NCBI GenBank assembly: GCA_963169055.1
Contig: CAUJFU010000313.1
Location: forward strand, 1-33,675
Direction: 5' to 3'
Source: Myxococcota bacterium
GTDB lineage: Bacteria; Myxococcota_C; UBA6777
Length of the DNA: 33,675 nucleotides
Shown here: positions 1 through 8,829 of the stretch, one piece after another
How positions within the stretch are numbered: the first letter of the stretch is position 1
How the letters are laid out: every line of letters starts with the position of its first letter
Program-made: the position numbers and the translations under genes
Notes under the pieces: generated by a model
Seen by the model: only the letters and a program-made list of their open reading frames with translations
What the model was told of the DNA's origin: nothing
Database searches by the model: none

Positions 1-112
1 CGCGCCCTTTGGCGGGGATGGTAAGCTTCTGTCGTTTGCGTGTTGCGGAAAACTTTAGCTCCTCCACGAACCCTTCCCACGTGTTCTGTTTTTTCCATTT
101 TTCTGCTTTCAT
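1..112 (-). CDS. Possible 5' end of a gene cut by the left edge
   Basis: An ATG on the minus strand at 112-110 opens a frame of 37 codons that runs off the window. Its product is lysine- and tryptophan-rich (begins MKAEKWKKQNTWEGFVEEL) and looks protein-like. No clear ribosome binding site precedes the ATG. A second minus-strand frame starting at 190 is also open to the edge, so the true frame is undecided. No function can be assigned. Confidence 0.25.
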   Translation of the reverse strand, partial: MKAEKWKKQNTWEGFVEELKFSATRKRQKLTIPAKGR

Positions 113-263
113 CCACAATCGCACGTGGGTTCGGATTCCTCGACTGACTGCGAACAACAACAATAAGTGTTTTCTTTGGTAGGGCCGTCATTTGAGACCG
201 CTGTCTTTGGTTTGCGAAAAAATCCTTTTCACACAAGTTCTTGTTTTGCTTACGTAGTCGGCA

Positions 264-400
264 AAAAACGCCGTGTTCGCGTTCTATCAAGCGGCGCAAC
301 CGTTCGTTTGAAAAATGCTGATCACCCCGCCGATAGGGGGTCAAGGGGCCTTTGGTCCCTTGCGGGGCGTGGGGTGGAACCCCACTAAAGCCATCCAACC
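264..400 (+). repeat. Dispersed GC-rich intergenic repeat, copy 1
   Basis: About 135 bp that resembles 2137-2273 and 16479-16605. The shared order is a CGCC-GTTCG start, a TTTGAAAAA block, a GGGGTCAAGGGG-like block, a CCC-TTGCGGGG block, a small hairpin of the GTGGGG-ACCCCAC type and a trailing AAAGCC. All copies lie outside genes. It overlaps a 73-codon open frame at 167-388 that I regard as non-coding. Confidence 0.7.
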
Positions 401-447
401 GTGTCATCTTGTTTAGATTCAAGAAGATAGACCGTTCCTTGAGAATT

Positions 448-471
448 CCCGCCGTCGCTCGGGCCTTTTTT
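448..471 (+). terminator. Weak candidate intrinsic terminator
   Basis: A four-base stem, CCCG and CGGG, separated by eight bases is followed by CC and six T residues. The stem is short, and no gene is recognised immediately upstream on this strand, so this is tentative. The rest of 400-663 shows no gene; it is the leader of the first HAD lipoprotein gene. Confidence 0.3.
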
Positions 472-663
472 CGTTGATTCAACGAGAACTTTCGCAAATT
501 TGGTGCGCTGTGAGCCTTTGCTTGAGGTATGGTTGTTTGCTTCTATTCTTGACATAGGTTTGTCTGCCCGTTAGAGTGCGCCGTTCTCGTAATACAAGAG
601 AAGTCGTACCCGTTTCGTCATTTGCGTGCAGTTTCCTATCTTGATCAAGGAAAGGGTTTTTCG

Positions 664-2112
664 ATGGTGAGCGTGAAGAAAGTGCTTTTTGCGCGGTGCG
701 TGTTCGTGATTCGCTTGTTGTGTACGTTGGTGGGGGGAAGTTTGTTGTTGGTGAGTTGCGCGGGACCAGCAGGTCCAGCCGGTAAAGACGGGGCGACCGG
801 CGCAGCGGGAAAAGATGGCGTGGCTGGAAAAGACGGTGCAGCGGGCAAAGACGGCGCAGCGGGGCCAGCAGGCAAAGATGGAGCGCCCGGAAAAGATGGT
901 GCGGCGGCACCGCCAGCAGCGCCGATTCGGTTGTTGGATTCGCGGATTACTGGGTGGGTTCGAGACAACGCCACCAAGATCAACGATCTTGTCAAAGCAA
1001 AAGGCTACACGAGCGCAGGATACAATTCGTCGGCTCGCCCTGTTGCGCTGTTTGATTGGGACAACACCGTTGTGAAAAACGATATCGGCGACGGCACTTT
1101 CATCTGGATGGTTCGTCACGACAAGATCCTCCAACCACCGAATAAAGATTGGTCGCAAACAAGCGCAGATCTTTCTGTCGACGCTGTAGCGGCCCTCAAG
1201 GCCGCGTGTGAAAGTTTAGCCGATGCAGGCAAGCCGTTGCCGACTTCGACGAATACAGCTTGTGCAGACGAGATCTTCAACGTTTATTACAACGGCAAAA
1301 CGGCGGGTGGCAAAGCGGCGTGGGATAACAAATCACCCACAGGGGCCTCCAAAGATATCACCCTCACCAATAATTCCCCCTATACATGGGCCGCTCAGTT
1401 GCAAGCAGGTTATACAGCCAGCGAGATCCATTCCTTCGCGCAAGCAGCTTTCGATCAAAATAATTGGGCTCCCATCGGTTCGACCCAAACGGTCGGCAGT
1501 ACCACAGGCGTCACTGGCTACATTCGGATATACGACCAGATCCGCGACCTGATCCGCACCTTGCAAGAAAATGGCTTTGATGTGTGGGTCATTACCGCAT
1601 CTCCGCAATGGACCGTTGAGGCGATCTCGATGGAAGTCAATGTCTCCCCTGATCGCGTCATCGGCATCCGCCCTGTGTACGACGCGATGGGAAAAGGCAC
1701 TTACAAATTGCAGCCCTGCGGCCCTGATGCAAACAAGCTCGTCACCACGTTCGACCAAGGGAAACGCTGTTGGACCAATCGCATCATCTTCGGAGTGGCT
1801 GACGCCGAAGCTCTCAAAACTCAGGCCGATCTAAGCAAACGTGCTATCTTTGCTGCGGGAGATTCCGATACCGACTTGGCCTTTTTGCAAGACGCGACCG
1901 ATCTCAAATTGGTGATCAATCGAAACAAAACCCAAGTCATGTGCAACGCTTGCCTCAACGTCACGAGCAAGTGGATCTACAACCCGATGTTCATCGCCCC
2001 CAAAGCCCTCAAGACCACCCCCTACGCTTGTTCCACCGCCAAAGACGCCGAAGGCAATCCGATCAAAGACGAAAACGGTGCTGCCTTCACCAAAGATTGC
2101 ACCGAACAATAA
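664..2112 (+). CDS. Collagen-stalked lipoprotein phosphatase of the HAD superfamily, copy 1
   Basis: The protein has 482 residues. The ATG at 664 is chosen because AAGGAAAGGG precedes it and a lipoprotein signal follows at once, with hydrophobic residues 14-31 and lipobox LVSC (lipid-modified Cys 32). Residues 34-81 are about 16 uninterrupted Gly-X-Y triplets, mostly GKD, GAA and GPA. The rest is an HAD hydrolase: motif I DWDNT at 131-135, motif II Thr 311 in VITAS, and motif IV GDSDTD at 399-404. It is most like phosphoserine-phosphatase-type HAD enzymes, but the substrate is unknown. The protein should be tethered outside the cytoplasm with the collagen-like segment as a spacer. The next gene is a near copy, so this is a tandem duplication. 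No link to denitrification is evident. Confidence 0.9.
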   Translation: MVSVKKVLFARCVFVIRLLCTLVGGSLLLVSCAGPAGPAGKDGATGAAGKDGVAGKDGAAGKDGAAGPAGKDGAPGKDGAAAPPAAPIRLLDSRITGWVRDNATKINDLVKAKGYTSAGYNSSARPVALFDWDNTVVKNDIGDGTFIWMVRHDKILQPPNKDWSQTSADLSVDAVAALKAACESLADAGKPLPTSTNTACADEIFNVYYNGKTAGGKAAWDNKSPTGASKDITLTNNSPYTWAAQLQAGYTASEIHSFAQAAFDQNNWAPIGSTQTVGSTTGVTGYIRIYDQIRDLIRTLQENGFDVWVITASPQWTVEAISMEVNVSPDRVIGIRPVYDAMGKGTYKLQPCGPDANKLVTTFDQGKRCWTNRIIFGVADAEALKTQADLSKRAIFAAGDSDTDLAFLQDATDLKLVINRNKTQVMCNACLNVTSKWIYNPMFIAPKALKTTPYACSTAKDAEGNPIKDENGAAFTKDCTEQ

Positions 2113-2136
2113 TCCCCCCAAATCACCCCCTCCCTA

Positions 2137-2273
2137 CAAACGCCGTGTTCGTGTGACATCAAGCGGCAGAGCCGCTTGTGTGAAAAACCTGTGATCTCTT
2201 CGCCAGCACGGGGTCAAGAGAGCTGCGCTAAAGGCGCGGGGTTTCGGGTGGAATCCCACAAAAGCCTATACCA
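2137..2273 (+). repeat. Dispersed GC-rich intergenic repeat, copy 2
   Basis: This fills most of the spacer between the two HAD lipoprotein genes. It starts AAACGCCGTGTTCG, as copy 1 does, and ends with GGGTGGAATCCCAC-AAAAGCC, matching GGGTGGAACCCCAC-TAAAGCC of copy 1. Because copies 1 and 2 sit in front of the two duplicated genes, the repeat was probably duplicated together with the gene. Confidence 0.7.
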
Positions 2274-2314
2274 AACGCGTCAGTCCGATATTTGTCAAAG
2301 AAAGGGTTTTTTTG

Positions 2315-3691
2315 ATGGCTAAGAAAGGGTTTTTTGCGCGGTGTGTGTTCGTAATCCGCTTGTTGTGTGCGTTGGTGGGGGGAGGTTTGTTGATGGGCTG
2401 CACGAGACCAGCGGGATCGGTCGGTAAAGACGGCGCGGCTGGGCCAGCAGGCAAAGGTGTGGCGGTCGGTAAAGACGGGGCTACAGCACCGCAACGAGCG
2501 CCGATTCGGTTGCTGAATTTGCGGATTACTGGGTGGGTTCGAGACAACGCCACCAAGATCAACGATCTCGTCAAAGCAAAAGGCTACACGAGCGCAGGAT
2601 ACAATTCGTCGGCTCGCCCTGTTGCGCTGTTTGATTGGGACAACACCGTTGTGAAAAACGATATCGGTGAGGCTACCTTTATCTGGATGGTTCGTCACGA
2701 CAAGATCCTTCAACCACCGAACAAAGATTGGTCGCAAACAAGCGCAGATCTTTCTGCTGACGCTGTCGCGGCCCTTAAAGCCGCGTGTGGAGGTTTAGCT
2801 GATGCAGGCAAGCCGTTGCCAACTTCGACGAATACAGCTTGCGCAGACGAGATCTTTCGGATCTATGACGAAGGCAAAACGGTAGGTGGTAAGATGGCGT
2901 GGGATAACAAATCGCCTACAGGCGCTGCTAAAGATATGACCCTCACCAACAATTCTTCTTATACATGGTCAGCCCAACTCCAAGCAGGTTATGCAGCCAA
3001 CGAGATCCATTCCTTTGCGCGAGCAGCGTTCAGTCAAAACAATTGGGCTCCCGTCGGTTCGACTCAAACGGTCGGTAGCAACAAAGGCGTCATCGGCTAC
3101 ATTCGGATATACCGCCAGATCCGCGATTTGATCCGCACCTTGCAAGAAAATGGCTTCGATGTATGGGTCATTACCGCATCTCCGCAATGGACCGTCGAGG
3201 CGATCTCGATGGAAGTCAATGTCTCTCCTGAACACGTCATCGGCATCCGTCCTGTGTACGATGCGACGGGAAAAGGCTCTTACAAATTGCAGCCTTGCGG
3301 CCCTGATGCAAACAAGCTCGTCACCACGTTCGCCCAAGGGAAACGCTGTTGGACCAACCGCATCATCTTCGGAGTGGCTGACGCCGAAGCTCTCAAAACT
3401 CAGGCCGATCTAAGCAAACGTGCTGTCTTTGCTGCGGGAGATTCTGATACCGACTTAGCTTTTTTGCAGGACGCGACTGATCTCAAATTGGTGATCAATC
3501 AAAACAAAACCCAAGTCATGTGCAACGCTTGCCTTAACGTCACAAGCAAGTGGATCTACAACCCGATGTTCATCGCCCCCAAAGCCCGCAAAACCACTCC
3601 CTACGCCTGTTCCACCGCCAAAGACGTCGAAGGCCATCCGATCAAAGACGAAAACGGTGCTGCCTTCACCAAAGATTGCACCGAACAATAA
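2315..3691 (+). CDS. Collagen-stalked lipoprotein phosphatase of the HAD superfamily, copy 2
   Basis: The protein has 458 residues and is nearly identical to the upstream gene throughout the HAD domain. It keeps DWDNT, VITAS and GDSDTD. The start at 2315 (ATG after AAAGAAAGGG) gives a lipoprotein signal with lipobox LMGC (Cys 29). The collagen-like stalk is only about eight triplets long, and one triplet has lost its glycine (VAV between GKG and GKD). The two copies therefore differ mainly in stalk length, while the catalytic domain is conserved, which suggests both are functional. The substrate is unknown. It is followed after 47 bases by a small Cys-rich lipoprotein gene on the same strand. 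Confidence 0.9.
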   Translation: MAKKGFFARCVFVIRLLCALVGGGLLMGCTRPAGSVGKDGAAGPAGKGVAVGKDGATAPQRAPIRLLNLRITGWVRDNATKINDLVKAKGYTSAGYNSSARPVALFDWDNTVVKNDIGEATFIWMVRHDKILQPPNKDWSQTSADLSADAVAALKAACGGLADAGKPLPTSTNTACADEIFRIYDEGKTVGGKMAWDNKSPTGAAKDMTLTNNSSYTWSAQLQAGYAANEIHSFARAAFSQNNWAPVGSTQTVGSNKGVIGYIRIYRQIRDLIRTLQENGFDVWVITASPQWTVEAISMEVNVSPEHVIGIRPVYDATGKGSYKLQPCGPDANKLVTTFAQGKRCWTNRIIFGVADAEALKTQADLSKRAVFAAGDSDTDLAFLQDATDLKLVINQNKTQVMCNACLNVTSKWIYNPMFIAPKARKTTPYACSTAKDVEGHPIKDENGAAFTKDCTEQ

Positions 3692-3738
3692 CCTCGATCA
3701 TAATGTGGGTGCAGTGTGTTTTGACAAAGGAGGCGAAG

Positions 3739-4098
3739 ATGTTTCGTTTGGCGACGTTGCGGGTGTTTGGGTTATGTTTGTTGGCGTGGGTGTTGTTGTT
3801 TGGGTGGTCTTGCTTGCCGTTGACATCGGATGTTTGTCGGCTAGAGCCAGACAAGTGCCGTGGTCTGGTGGGGGCATTTTGCAAGGGAGACAACGAGTGC
3901 GCGGCGGGGTTGTTTTGTTGTCGGGAGAAAAGCAATTGCGGTGGGGGGATGTGTACGATCGCTTGCGCGGCAGACCCAGATTGTCCGCCCAATATGTTGT
4001 GCGAGCATAAGATGTGCTTTTATCGCTGCGCAAAGGACGAGGACTGCGCCCGAGGGATGCGTTGCGAACACAACAACACCATCTGCGAATACCCTTGA
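3739..4098 (+). CDS. Small cysteine-rich secreted protein, possible lipoprotein
   Basis: The protein has 119 residues. The ATG at 3739 is fixed by a strong AAGGAGG five bases upstream; longer in-frame extensions have no comparable site. It begins with a hydrophobic signal (residues about 8-24) ending in WSC, which may be a weak lipobox. The mature part has three tandem disulfide-rich repeats of the type C-x-x-D-x-x-C-x-x-G-x-x-C, for example CAADPDC and CAKDEDC. Such repeats are common in exported proteins of myxobacteria and relatives, where their role is mostly unknown. It probably lies at the cell surface or in the periplasm. It is the last gene before the denitrification island. Confidence 0.8.
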   Translation: MFRLATLRVFGLCLLAWVLLFGWSCLPLTSDVCRLEPDKCRGLVGAFCKGDNECAAGLFCCREKSNCGGGMCTIACAADPDCPPNMLCEHKMCFYRCAKDEDCARGMRCEHNNTICEYP

Positions 4099-4169
4099 CC
4101 TAAACTCAAATGATGCGATTCCTTCGATGCGATGGGGTTTTAAGGGGGGCGAGAGGGTAGAGTTTCTTT

Positions 4170-4183
4170 TTGATCTAGATCAA
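4170..4183 (+). promoter_or_regulatory. FNR/DNR-type operator upstream of nirS
   Basis: TTGATCTAGATCAA is a perfect 14-bp palindrome matching the FNR/DNR consensus TTGAT-N4-ATCAA. If bound at -41.5 it predicts a start near 4218, and TAGAAA at 4208-4213 could serve as the -10. This leaves a leader of about 155 bases before nirS. The rest of the 4099-4373 spacer shows no gene. Confidence 0.85.
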
Positions 4184-4373
4184 GTTTTGGACTGATAGCT
4201 ATCAAGCTAGAAAAGGGGAGTGCGGGCATTTAAGACATGGTTGTCTTTTGATTAGCTTGATGTTCAAACGCAGCGGGCAGGTGAAGGCTTGTTTGAGAGG
4301 CGTTGGAGCAAGAGAAGTCGGTGCAAAGAGGTTTTGCGCCAAGTTGTAGACTGCGTCACGAGGAGGAGCGAGA

Positions 4374-6743
4374 ATGAAAGAGCTCAAGATTCGGGCGAAG
4401 CACGGGTTACCGTTGTTGGTGGGAGCGTTGTTGTGGGCGATTGCAAGCAGCGGCCAACTGTGGGAAAACCGAGCTTCGGCAGGGGAGAAGCCCAATGCGG
4501 GCAAAGGATCAGGGGACAATCAAGTCCTCAAAGGGAAGCAAGTGCTTTTGAGCAAGGGCTGTGTGGCCTGTCACTCGGAAGATGGTTCAAAGCGCGTGGG
4601 ACCGACGCTGCAAGGAGTGTTTGGTACGAAGCGCGAAGTGATCACCAACGGCAAGCTGCGAACGGTGTTGGCGGACGAGGCGTACATTCGGCTTTCGATT
4701 GAAAATCCGAAGGCAGATCTGGTGAAGGGGTTCGAGAATTTGCCGATGGTTTCGCCTCCATTGAGCAAAGACGAGATGGACGCAGTGGTGGCTTACATCA
4801 AGAGCTTGGCGGTACAAAAGAAGGTGGAAGCACCGACGCCTGCGACGGTGACGGCCTTGGCGAAGTTGGGGCGGGATCTGGTCGAGAAGAAGGCGTGTAC
4901 AACCTGCCACTCGTTGGATGGATCGCGGAAAGTTGCGCCATCCTTTTTGAATATTTACGGTCGGCAGACGACGGTCTTGTCGAAGGGAGCAAAAGACAAG
5001 AGGACGTTTTCAGCGGATGAAGCGTATCTGCGTCGTTCGATTTTGGAGCCTGATGCGGAGCTTGTGACGGGGTATCACTTTAGTATGATGCCGCAGATCA
5101 AGTTGGAAACGGGCGAAGTGGACGCGATCTTGGCATTTTTGAAGATCCACAAAGGCGAACCTGCGAAGGTAAAGGAAGAAGACAGCTTGCCACCGTTGAC
5201 GATGGCGGAGCGTACGAAGGCATCGCAGATCTACTTTAACCGTTGTGCGGGCTGCCACGGGATGTTGCGCAAAGGTGCGACAGGACCGGCGCTGGTACCA
5301 GAGCGCCTGCGTTCGCGGAACCTGAGTACAGCGAGCTTGCAAACCTTCATTACGTACGGTCTTCCGGGCGGGATGCCTGCGTGGGGTCAAGCGGGTGTGC
5401 TTTCTCCGAGCGAAGTGGATCTGATTGCGCGCTTTTTGCAGCACCCACCGCCAGATCCAGCGGAGATGTCGCTTGTAGAGATGCGCAAGAACTGGAAACT
5501 GCACATCGCTCCGAAAGATCGGCCCACCAAGCCAGAGCACACGCGGGATTGGCAAAACTACCTTGGCGTCGTGCTTCGCGATGCGGGGAAAGTGGCTGTT
5601 TTGGATGGAAAAACCAAAGAAGTGATCTCGATTGTGCCGACAGGATTTGCGGTACACATCCTGCGGTCTTCGGGAACGGGTCGTTATTTCTATTCGATCG
5701 GTCGGGATGGTCGGGTGACGATGATCGACTTGTGGATGAAAACGCCCGCTGTTGTAGCGGAAGGCAAGACTTGTTATGACGCCCGTTCGGTGGATAGCAG
5801 CAAGTACAAAGGCAAACTCGGCGATTATATGGACAAACTGTTGATCGTGGGTTGCTATTGGCCGCCAAGCCTTGTGGTGATGGATGGCCAGACGTTGGAG
5901 CCGAAGAAAGTGGTTTCGACGAGCGGCTATACTTACGACACAGGCGAGTTCTTGCGCGAAGCGCGTGTTGCGGCGATCTCGGCATCGCACCATGCGCCCG
6001 TGTGGATCGTGAACATCAAAGAGACGGGTTATATCTGGGTGGTCGATTATCGCGACTTGAATAACTTGAAGATCTCGAATATCGCGGCAGAGCGTTTCTT
6101 GCACGATGGTGGTTTCGATTCTTCGCGGCGTTACATCTTGATGGCAGCGAATGCGCGCCACTCGATCGCGGTGGTGGATCTGCACACGCAAAAGCTTACA
6201 GCGATGGTCAAAGTGGATGCGGTTCCTCACCCGGGGCGCGGAGCGAATATCGATCACAAGACGTACGGGCCGATCTGGTGTACAGGTCACTTGGGCGCGC
6301 CGACGATTGCTTGTTTGGGAACGGATCCTGAGAAACATCCGAAAAACGCGTGGAAAGTCGTGGGTCGGATGACGATGCCGGGTGCGGGCGGCGGAAACTT
6401 GTTTGTGAAGACGCATCCGAAATCCCCGTGGTTGTATGCGGATCGCACCTTGAATCCATCGTCTGCGTTGTATCGGACGATCTATGTGTTCGACAAGCAA
6501 ACCTTCAAACTGGTGAAAGAGTTGCCGATCCCGACCAAGTATCCGGGCCGTGCGGTTCACATCGAGTACAACAAAGACGGAACAGAGGCGTATATCTCGG
6601 CATGGAGTCCAATGAATAAGCCTTCTGCGGTGCTTGTGTACGACGACAAGACTTTGACGCTCAAGCAAGAGATCACAGGAAACTGGATGGTGACGCCCAC
6701 AGGAAAATGGAACGTTTTCAATACGATGGGCGATATCTATTGA
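4374..6743 (+). CDS. nirS: Cytochrome cd1 nitrite reductase with two extra N-terminal cytochrome c domains
   Basis: The protein has 789 residues and reduces nitrite to NO in the periplasm. The ATG follows GAGGAGG. Residues 1-37 are a Sec signal. Three c-heme sites are visible: CVACH at 63-67, CTTCH at 175-179 and CAGCH at 291-295. The third is the native NirS heme domain (context YFNRCAGCHGMLRKGATG). The first two are related extra domains, absent from the usual NirS of about 560-600 residues. The d1 propeller spans about 375-789. It has the likely d1 proximal His 428 (TGFAVHILR) and the two active-site histidines His 539 (ASHHAP) and His 619 (PHPGRGAN), matching Pseudomonas His 182, 327 and 369. 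It heads the nir unit behind an FNR box. The added hemes probably act as an internal electron-entry chain. Confidence 0.96.
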   Translation: MKELKIRAKHGLPLLVGALLWAIASSGQLWENRASAGEKPNAGKGSGDNQVLKGKQVLLSKGCVACHSEDGSKRVGPTLQGVFGTKREVITNGKLRTVLADEAYIRLSIENPKADLVKGFENLPMVSPPLSKDEMDAVVAYIKSLAVQKKVEAPTPATVTALAKLGRDLVEKKACTTCHSLDGSRKVAPSFLNIYGRQTTVLSKGAKDKRTFSADEAYLRRSILEPDAELVTGYHFSMMPQIKLETGEVDAILAFLKIHKGEPAKVKEEDSLPPLTMAERTKASQIYFNRCAGCHGMLRKGATGPALVPERLRSRNLSTASLQTFITYGLPGGMPAWGQAGVLSPSEVDLIARFLQHPPPDPAEMSLVEMRKNWKLHIAPKDRPTKPEHTRDWQNYLGVVLRDAGKVAVLDGKTKEVISIVPTGFAVHILRSSGTGRYFYSIGRDGRVTMIDLWMKTPAVVAEGKTCYDARSVDSSKYKGKLGDYMDKLLIVGCYWPPSLVVMDGQTLEPKKVVSTSGYTYDTGEFLREARVAAISASHHAPVWIVNIKETGYIWVVDYRDLNNLKISNIAAERFLHDGGFDSSRRYILMAANARHSIAVVDLHTQKLTAMVKVDAVPHPGRGANIDHKTYGPIWCTGHLGAPTIACLGTDPEKHPKNAWKVVGRMTMPGAGGGNLFVKTHPKSPWLYADRTLNPSSALYRTIYVFDKQTFKLVKELPIPTKYPGRAVHIEYNKDGTEAYISAWSPMNKPSAVLVYDDKTLTLKQEITGNWMVTPTGKWNVFNTMGDIY

Positions 6744-6825
6744 TGACTGCTTGACAAAATCATGAAGTCATCCGACACAACCCCCTAGAACAGGCGACTG
6801 AAGGTCACAACGAAACCGCGCCTTG

Positions 6826-8820
6826 ATGATGGATAGAAAAGACATGATGTCGCAAAAAGAGTTTTGTTCTTTGATCTGTAGGCGCGGCGGGTATGGGCTT
6901 TCTGTGGTTTGGGTTTGTGGGGTTGTGGGGGGCTTCTTGGTTTGGTTGGCTGCGCAGGACGGGAGCGCTCAGACTTCTCGACCCACAACGCAGGCGCAAG
7001 ATAGGCGATCTGCGGTGTCGTTGCCCACCAAGCCAAGACATCTCTCGCGCAGCCGCAGGGATGGTAAGCCAAGCGCGTCCACGTCTCGACGTGCGCACCG
7101 ACGGCAGGATGCTTACTCCGTCCAAAAACATATCAAGATCAAGCCAAACGCATCAACGTCCCGACGCACGCGCAGACATCGGCGGATCGATCCAAAGGAA
7201 GCGGCGTTTTTGCGACAGGGCGATCTTGCGACAGGACGGGTTTTGTACCAGCAACAATGCGCTTCTTGTCACCACGAGCGTCGACAGGGGCGAACGGGAT
7301 CGCCCTTGCTACCGTTGTTTTTGCGCCGTCGCTCGGTTGCGTGGTTGGATCGGGTGTTGGTGCATGGAAAAGCCGCTACTTTAATGCCGGGATTTCCGCG
7401 CCTTACGCCACCGCAAAGAGCCTCGATTATCCGTTATATCCGAACCCCCGGGCGTGTCGCGTGGGGGAAAGCAGACGTACAAAAGAGTCTGGTGCTTTCG
7501 AGGGAGAAAGGCCAGCCGTTTGTATTGTCGGATATTCGGGCATTGACGGCGGTAGTGGAGCGTGGAAAGCAACGAGTATGGTTGATGGAGGGGACGAAGA
7601 TCCATGCGCGGTTCCCTGTGCAACATGTGCATGGTGGGATCAAGTTTCAGGCGGAGGGGAAGTCGCTGTTTGTGCCGTCGCGAGATGGTTGGGTGACGCG
7701 CTATGATGTACAAAAAGGTCGGTGGGATCGGCGTGTCCGTGCGTGTGTGTATCTGCGCAATATCGCGCTGGTGCGGGGGGGGGAGTATGTGGTGGCGGCC
7801 TGTTGGTTGCCGCGAGCGTTGGTGATCTTGCGGGCAGAGACACTTGAACCTGTGCGATTTTTGCCGTTGGACGGAATGATCAGCGCAATCTACACCTCAA
7901 ACACACAGCAGCAAGCGATCTTTACGATGCAAGATCGGCCAGAGATCGGCTTTTTGGAGGCCAAGGACTGGTCTGTGCGCAAGGCTGCGTTGCGGGTGGC
8001 GCTGAGTGATTTTTTCTTAGACCCATCGCGTCGGTATCTTGTGGGGAGTTCGCCGCAAGCCAAGCGTCTGTTTGTGTATGATCTACACAGCCAAGGGTTT
8101 GTCTTTGATGCGCCGATATCGGGGATGCCGCATCTGTTTTCTGTGGCTTTTTGGTACGAAGAGGGGCGATTCTACTTTGCGACGCCGCACATGGGGACGG
8201 GGCGGATCAGTGTGTGGGAGATGTATCGTTGGCGTTTTGTGAAAGATATCGCCATCGGAGGGCCGGGGGCTTTTGTGCGGACACATCCGATGACACCGTA
8301 TCTGTGGGCGGACAACGGCTCGGATCAGTTGGTGTTGATCGAAAAGAAGACATGGAAGGTCAAGAAGTTGCGCCCTGTGGCGGGGCGTCGTCTGATGCAC
8401 ACGGAGTTTTCAGCGGATGGGGTATTGGCGTATCTGAGTGTGTTTGAAAAGGACGGCGCTTTGTTGATGATGGATGCGATTACGCTACAACAGCGGGGGA
8501 TTTGGCCGGCGAGTTGGCCTGTCGGAAAGTATAATTTTGTCAACAAACAACAGCGCTATGCACCAGTGCAGCTTGGTTATGAGGTGTTTATGGCGCGCTG
8601 CTGGGGGTGTCACCACACAACACAAACGGCCTTTGCACCGTCTTTTCTGTCGATTGCGGAGAAACGTCATCCTGCGTGGATCCGCGCCCAACTCCTCGAT
8701 CCAAAGCTCACCGCAAAGCACCTCGGTTACAAGCGCAGTGTGATGCCCAAAATCCCCTTGCGCTCCGAGGAGATCGATGTGTTGATTCAATTTATCCTTG
8801 ATCTGCCGAAGAACAAATGA
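6826..8820 (+). CDS. nirN: NirN-like cytochrome with d1-type propeller and an added C-terminal heme c domain
   Basis: The protein has about 664 residues. The start is uncertain: ATG at 6826, 6829 or 6847 are all possible, and no good ribosome binding site is seen. A hydrophobic signal or anchor lies at about 23-43, followed by a basic, Arg- and Ser-rich linker to about residue 125. Heme c site CASCH lies at 145-149. A d1-like beta-propeller fills the middle; it has HGGIKF and FVPSRDGWVTRYD, similar to the NirF/NirN pattern, and THPMTPYLWAD, similar to NirS. A second heme site, CWGCH, lies at 592-596 in a C-terminal cytochrome c domain. Known NirN has one heme c and about 490 residues, and oxidises dihydro-heme d1 and hands d1 to NirS. 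Position between nirS and nirJ supports that role. The C-terminal heme domain is unusual. Confidence 0.85.
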   Translation: MMDRKDMMSQKEFCSLICRRGGYGLSVVWVCGVVGGFLVWLAAQDGSAQTSRPTTQAQDRRSAVSLPTKPRHLSRSRRDGKPSASTSRRAHRRQDAYSVQKHIKIKPNASTSRRTRRHRRIDPKEAAFLRQGDLATGRVLYQQQCASCHHERRQGRTGSPLLPLFLRRRSVAWLDRVLVHGKAATLMPGFPRLTPPQRASIIRYIRTPGRVAWGKADVQKSLVLSREKGQPFVLSDIRALTAVVERGKQRVWLMEGTKIHARFPVQHVHGGIKFQAEGKSLFVPSRDGWVTRYDVQKGRWDRRVRACVYLRNIALVRGGEYVVAACWLPRALVILRAETLEPVRFLPLDGMISAIYTSNTQQQAIFTMQDRPEIGFLEAKDWSVRKAALRVALSDFFLDPSRRYLVGSSPQAKRLFVYDLHSQGFVFDAPISGMPHLFSVAFWYEEGRFYFATPHMGTGRISVWEMYRWRFVKDIAIGGPGAFVRTHPMTPYLWADNGSDQLVLIEKKTWKVKKLRPVAGRRLMHTEFSADGVLAYLSVFEKDGALLMMDAITLQQRGIWPASWPVGKYNFVNKQQRYAPVQLGYEVFMARCWGCHHTTQTAFAPSFLSIAEKRHPAWIRAQLLDPKLTAKHLGYKRSVMPKIPLRSEEIDVLIQFILDLPKNK

Positions 8821-8829
8821 GGTGCATCC

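Noticed and set aside
167..388. Plus-strand frame of 73 codons
   Set aside because: It runs through dispersed repeat copy 1, has no ribosome binding site and no recognisable product.
641..650. TTGATCAAGG as an FNR site before the first HAD gene
   Set aside because: The half sites are directly joined without the four-base spacer, and the bases overlap the ribosome binding region.
5010..6668. Long minus-strand open frame of 552 codons
   Set aside because: It lies wholly antisense to nirS, is extremely Arg/His-rich and shows no start signal; it is a shadow of the coding strand.
6744..6790. Terminator after nirS from the GATGACT/AGTCATC inverted repeat
   Set aside because: The loop is about 15 bases and no T tract follows; the nir genes downstream are likely cotranscribed.
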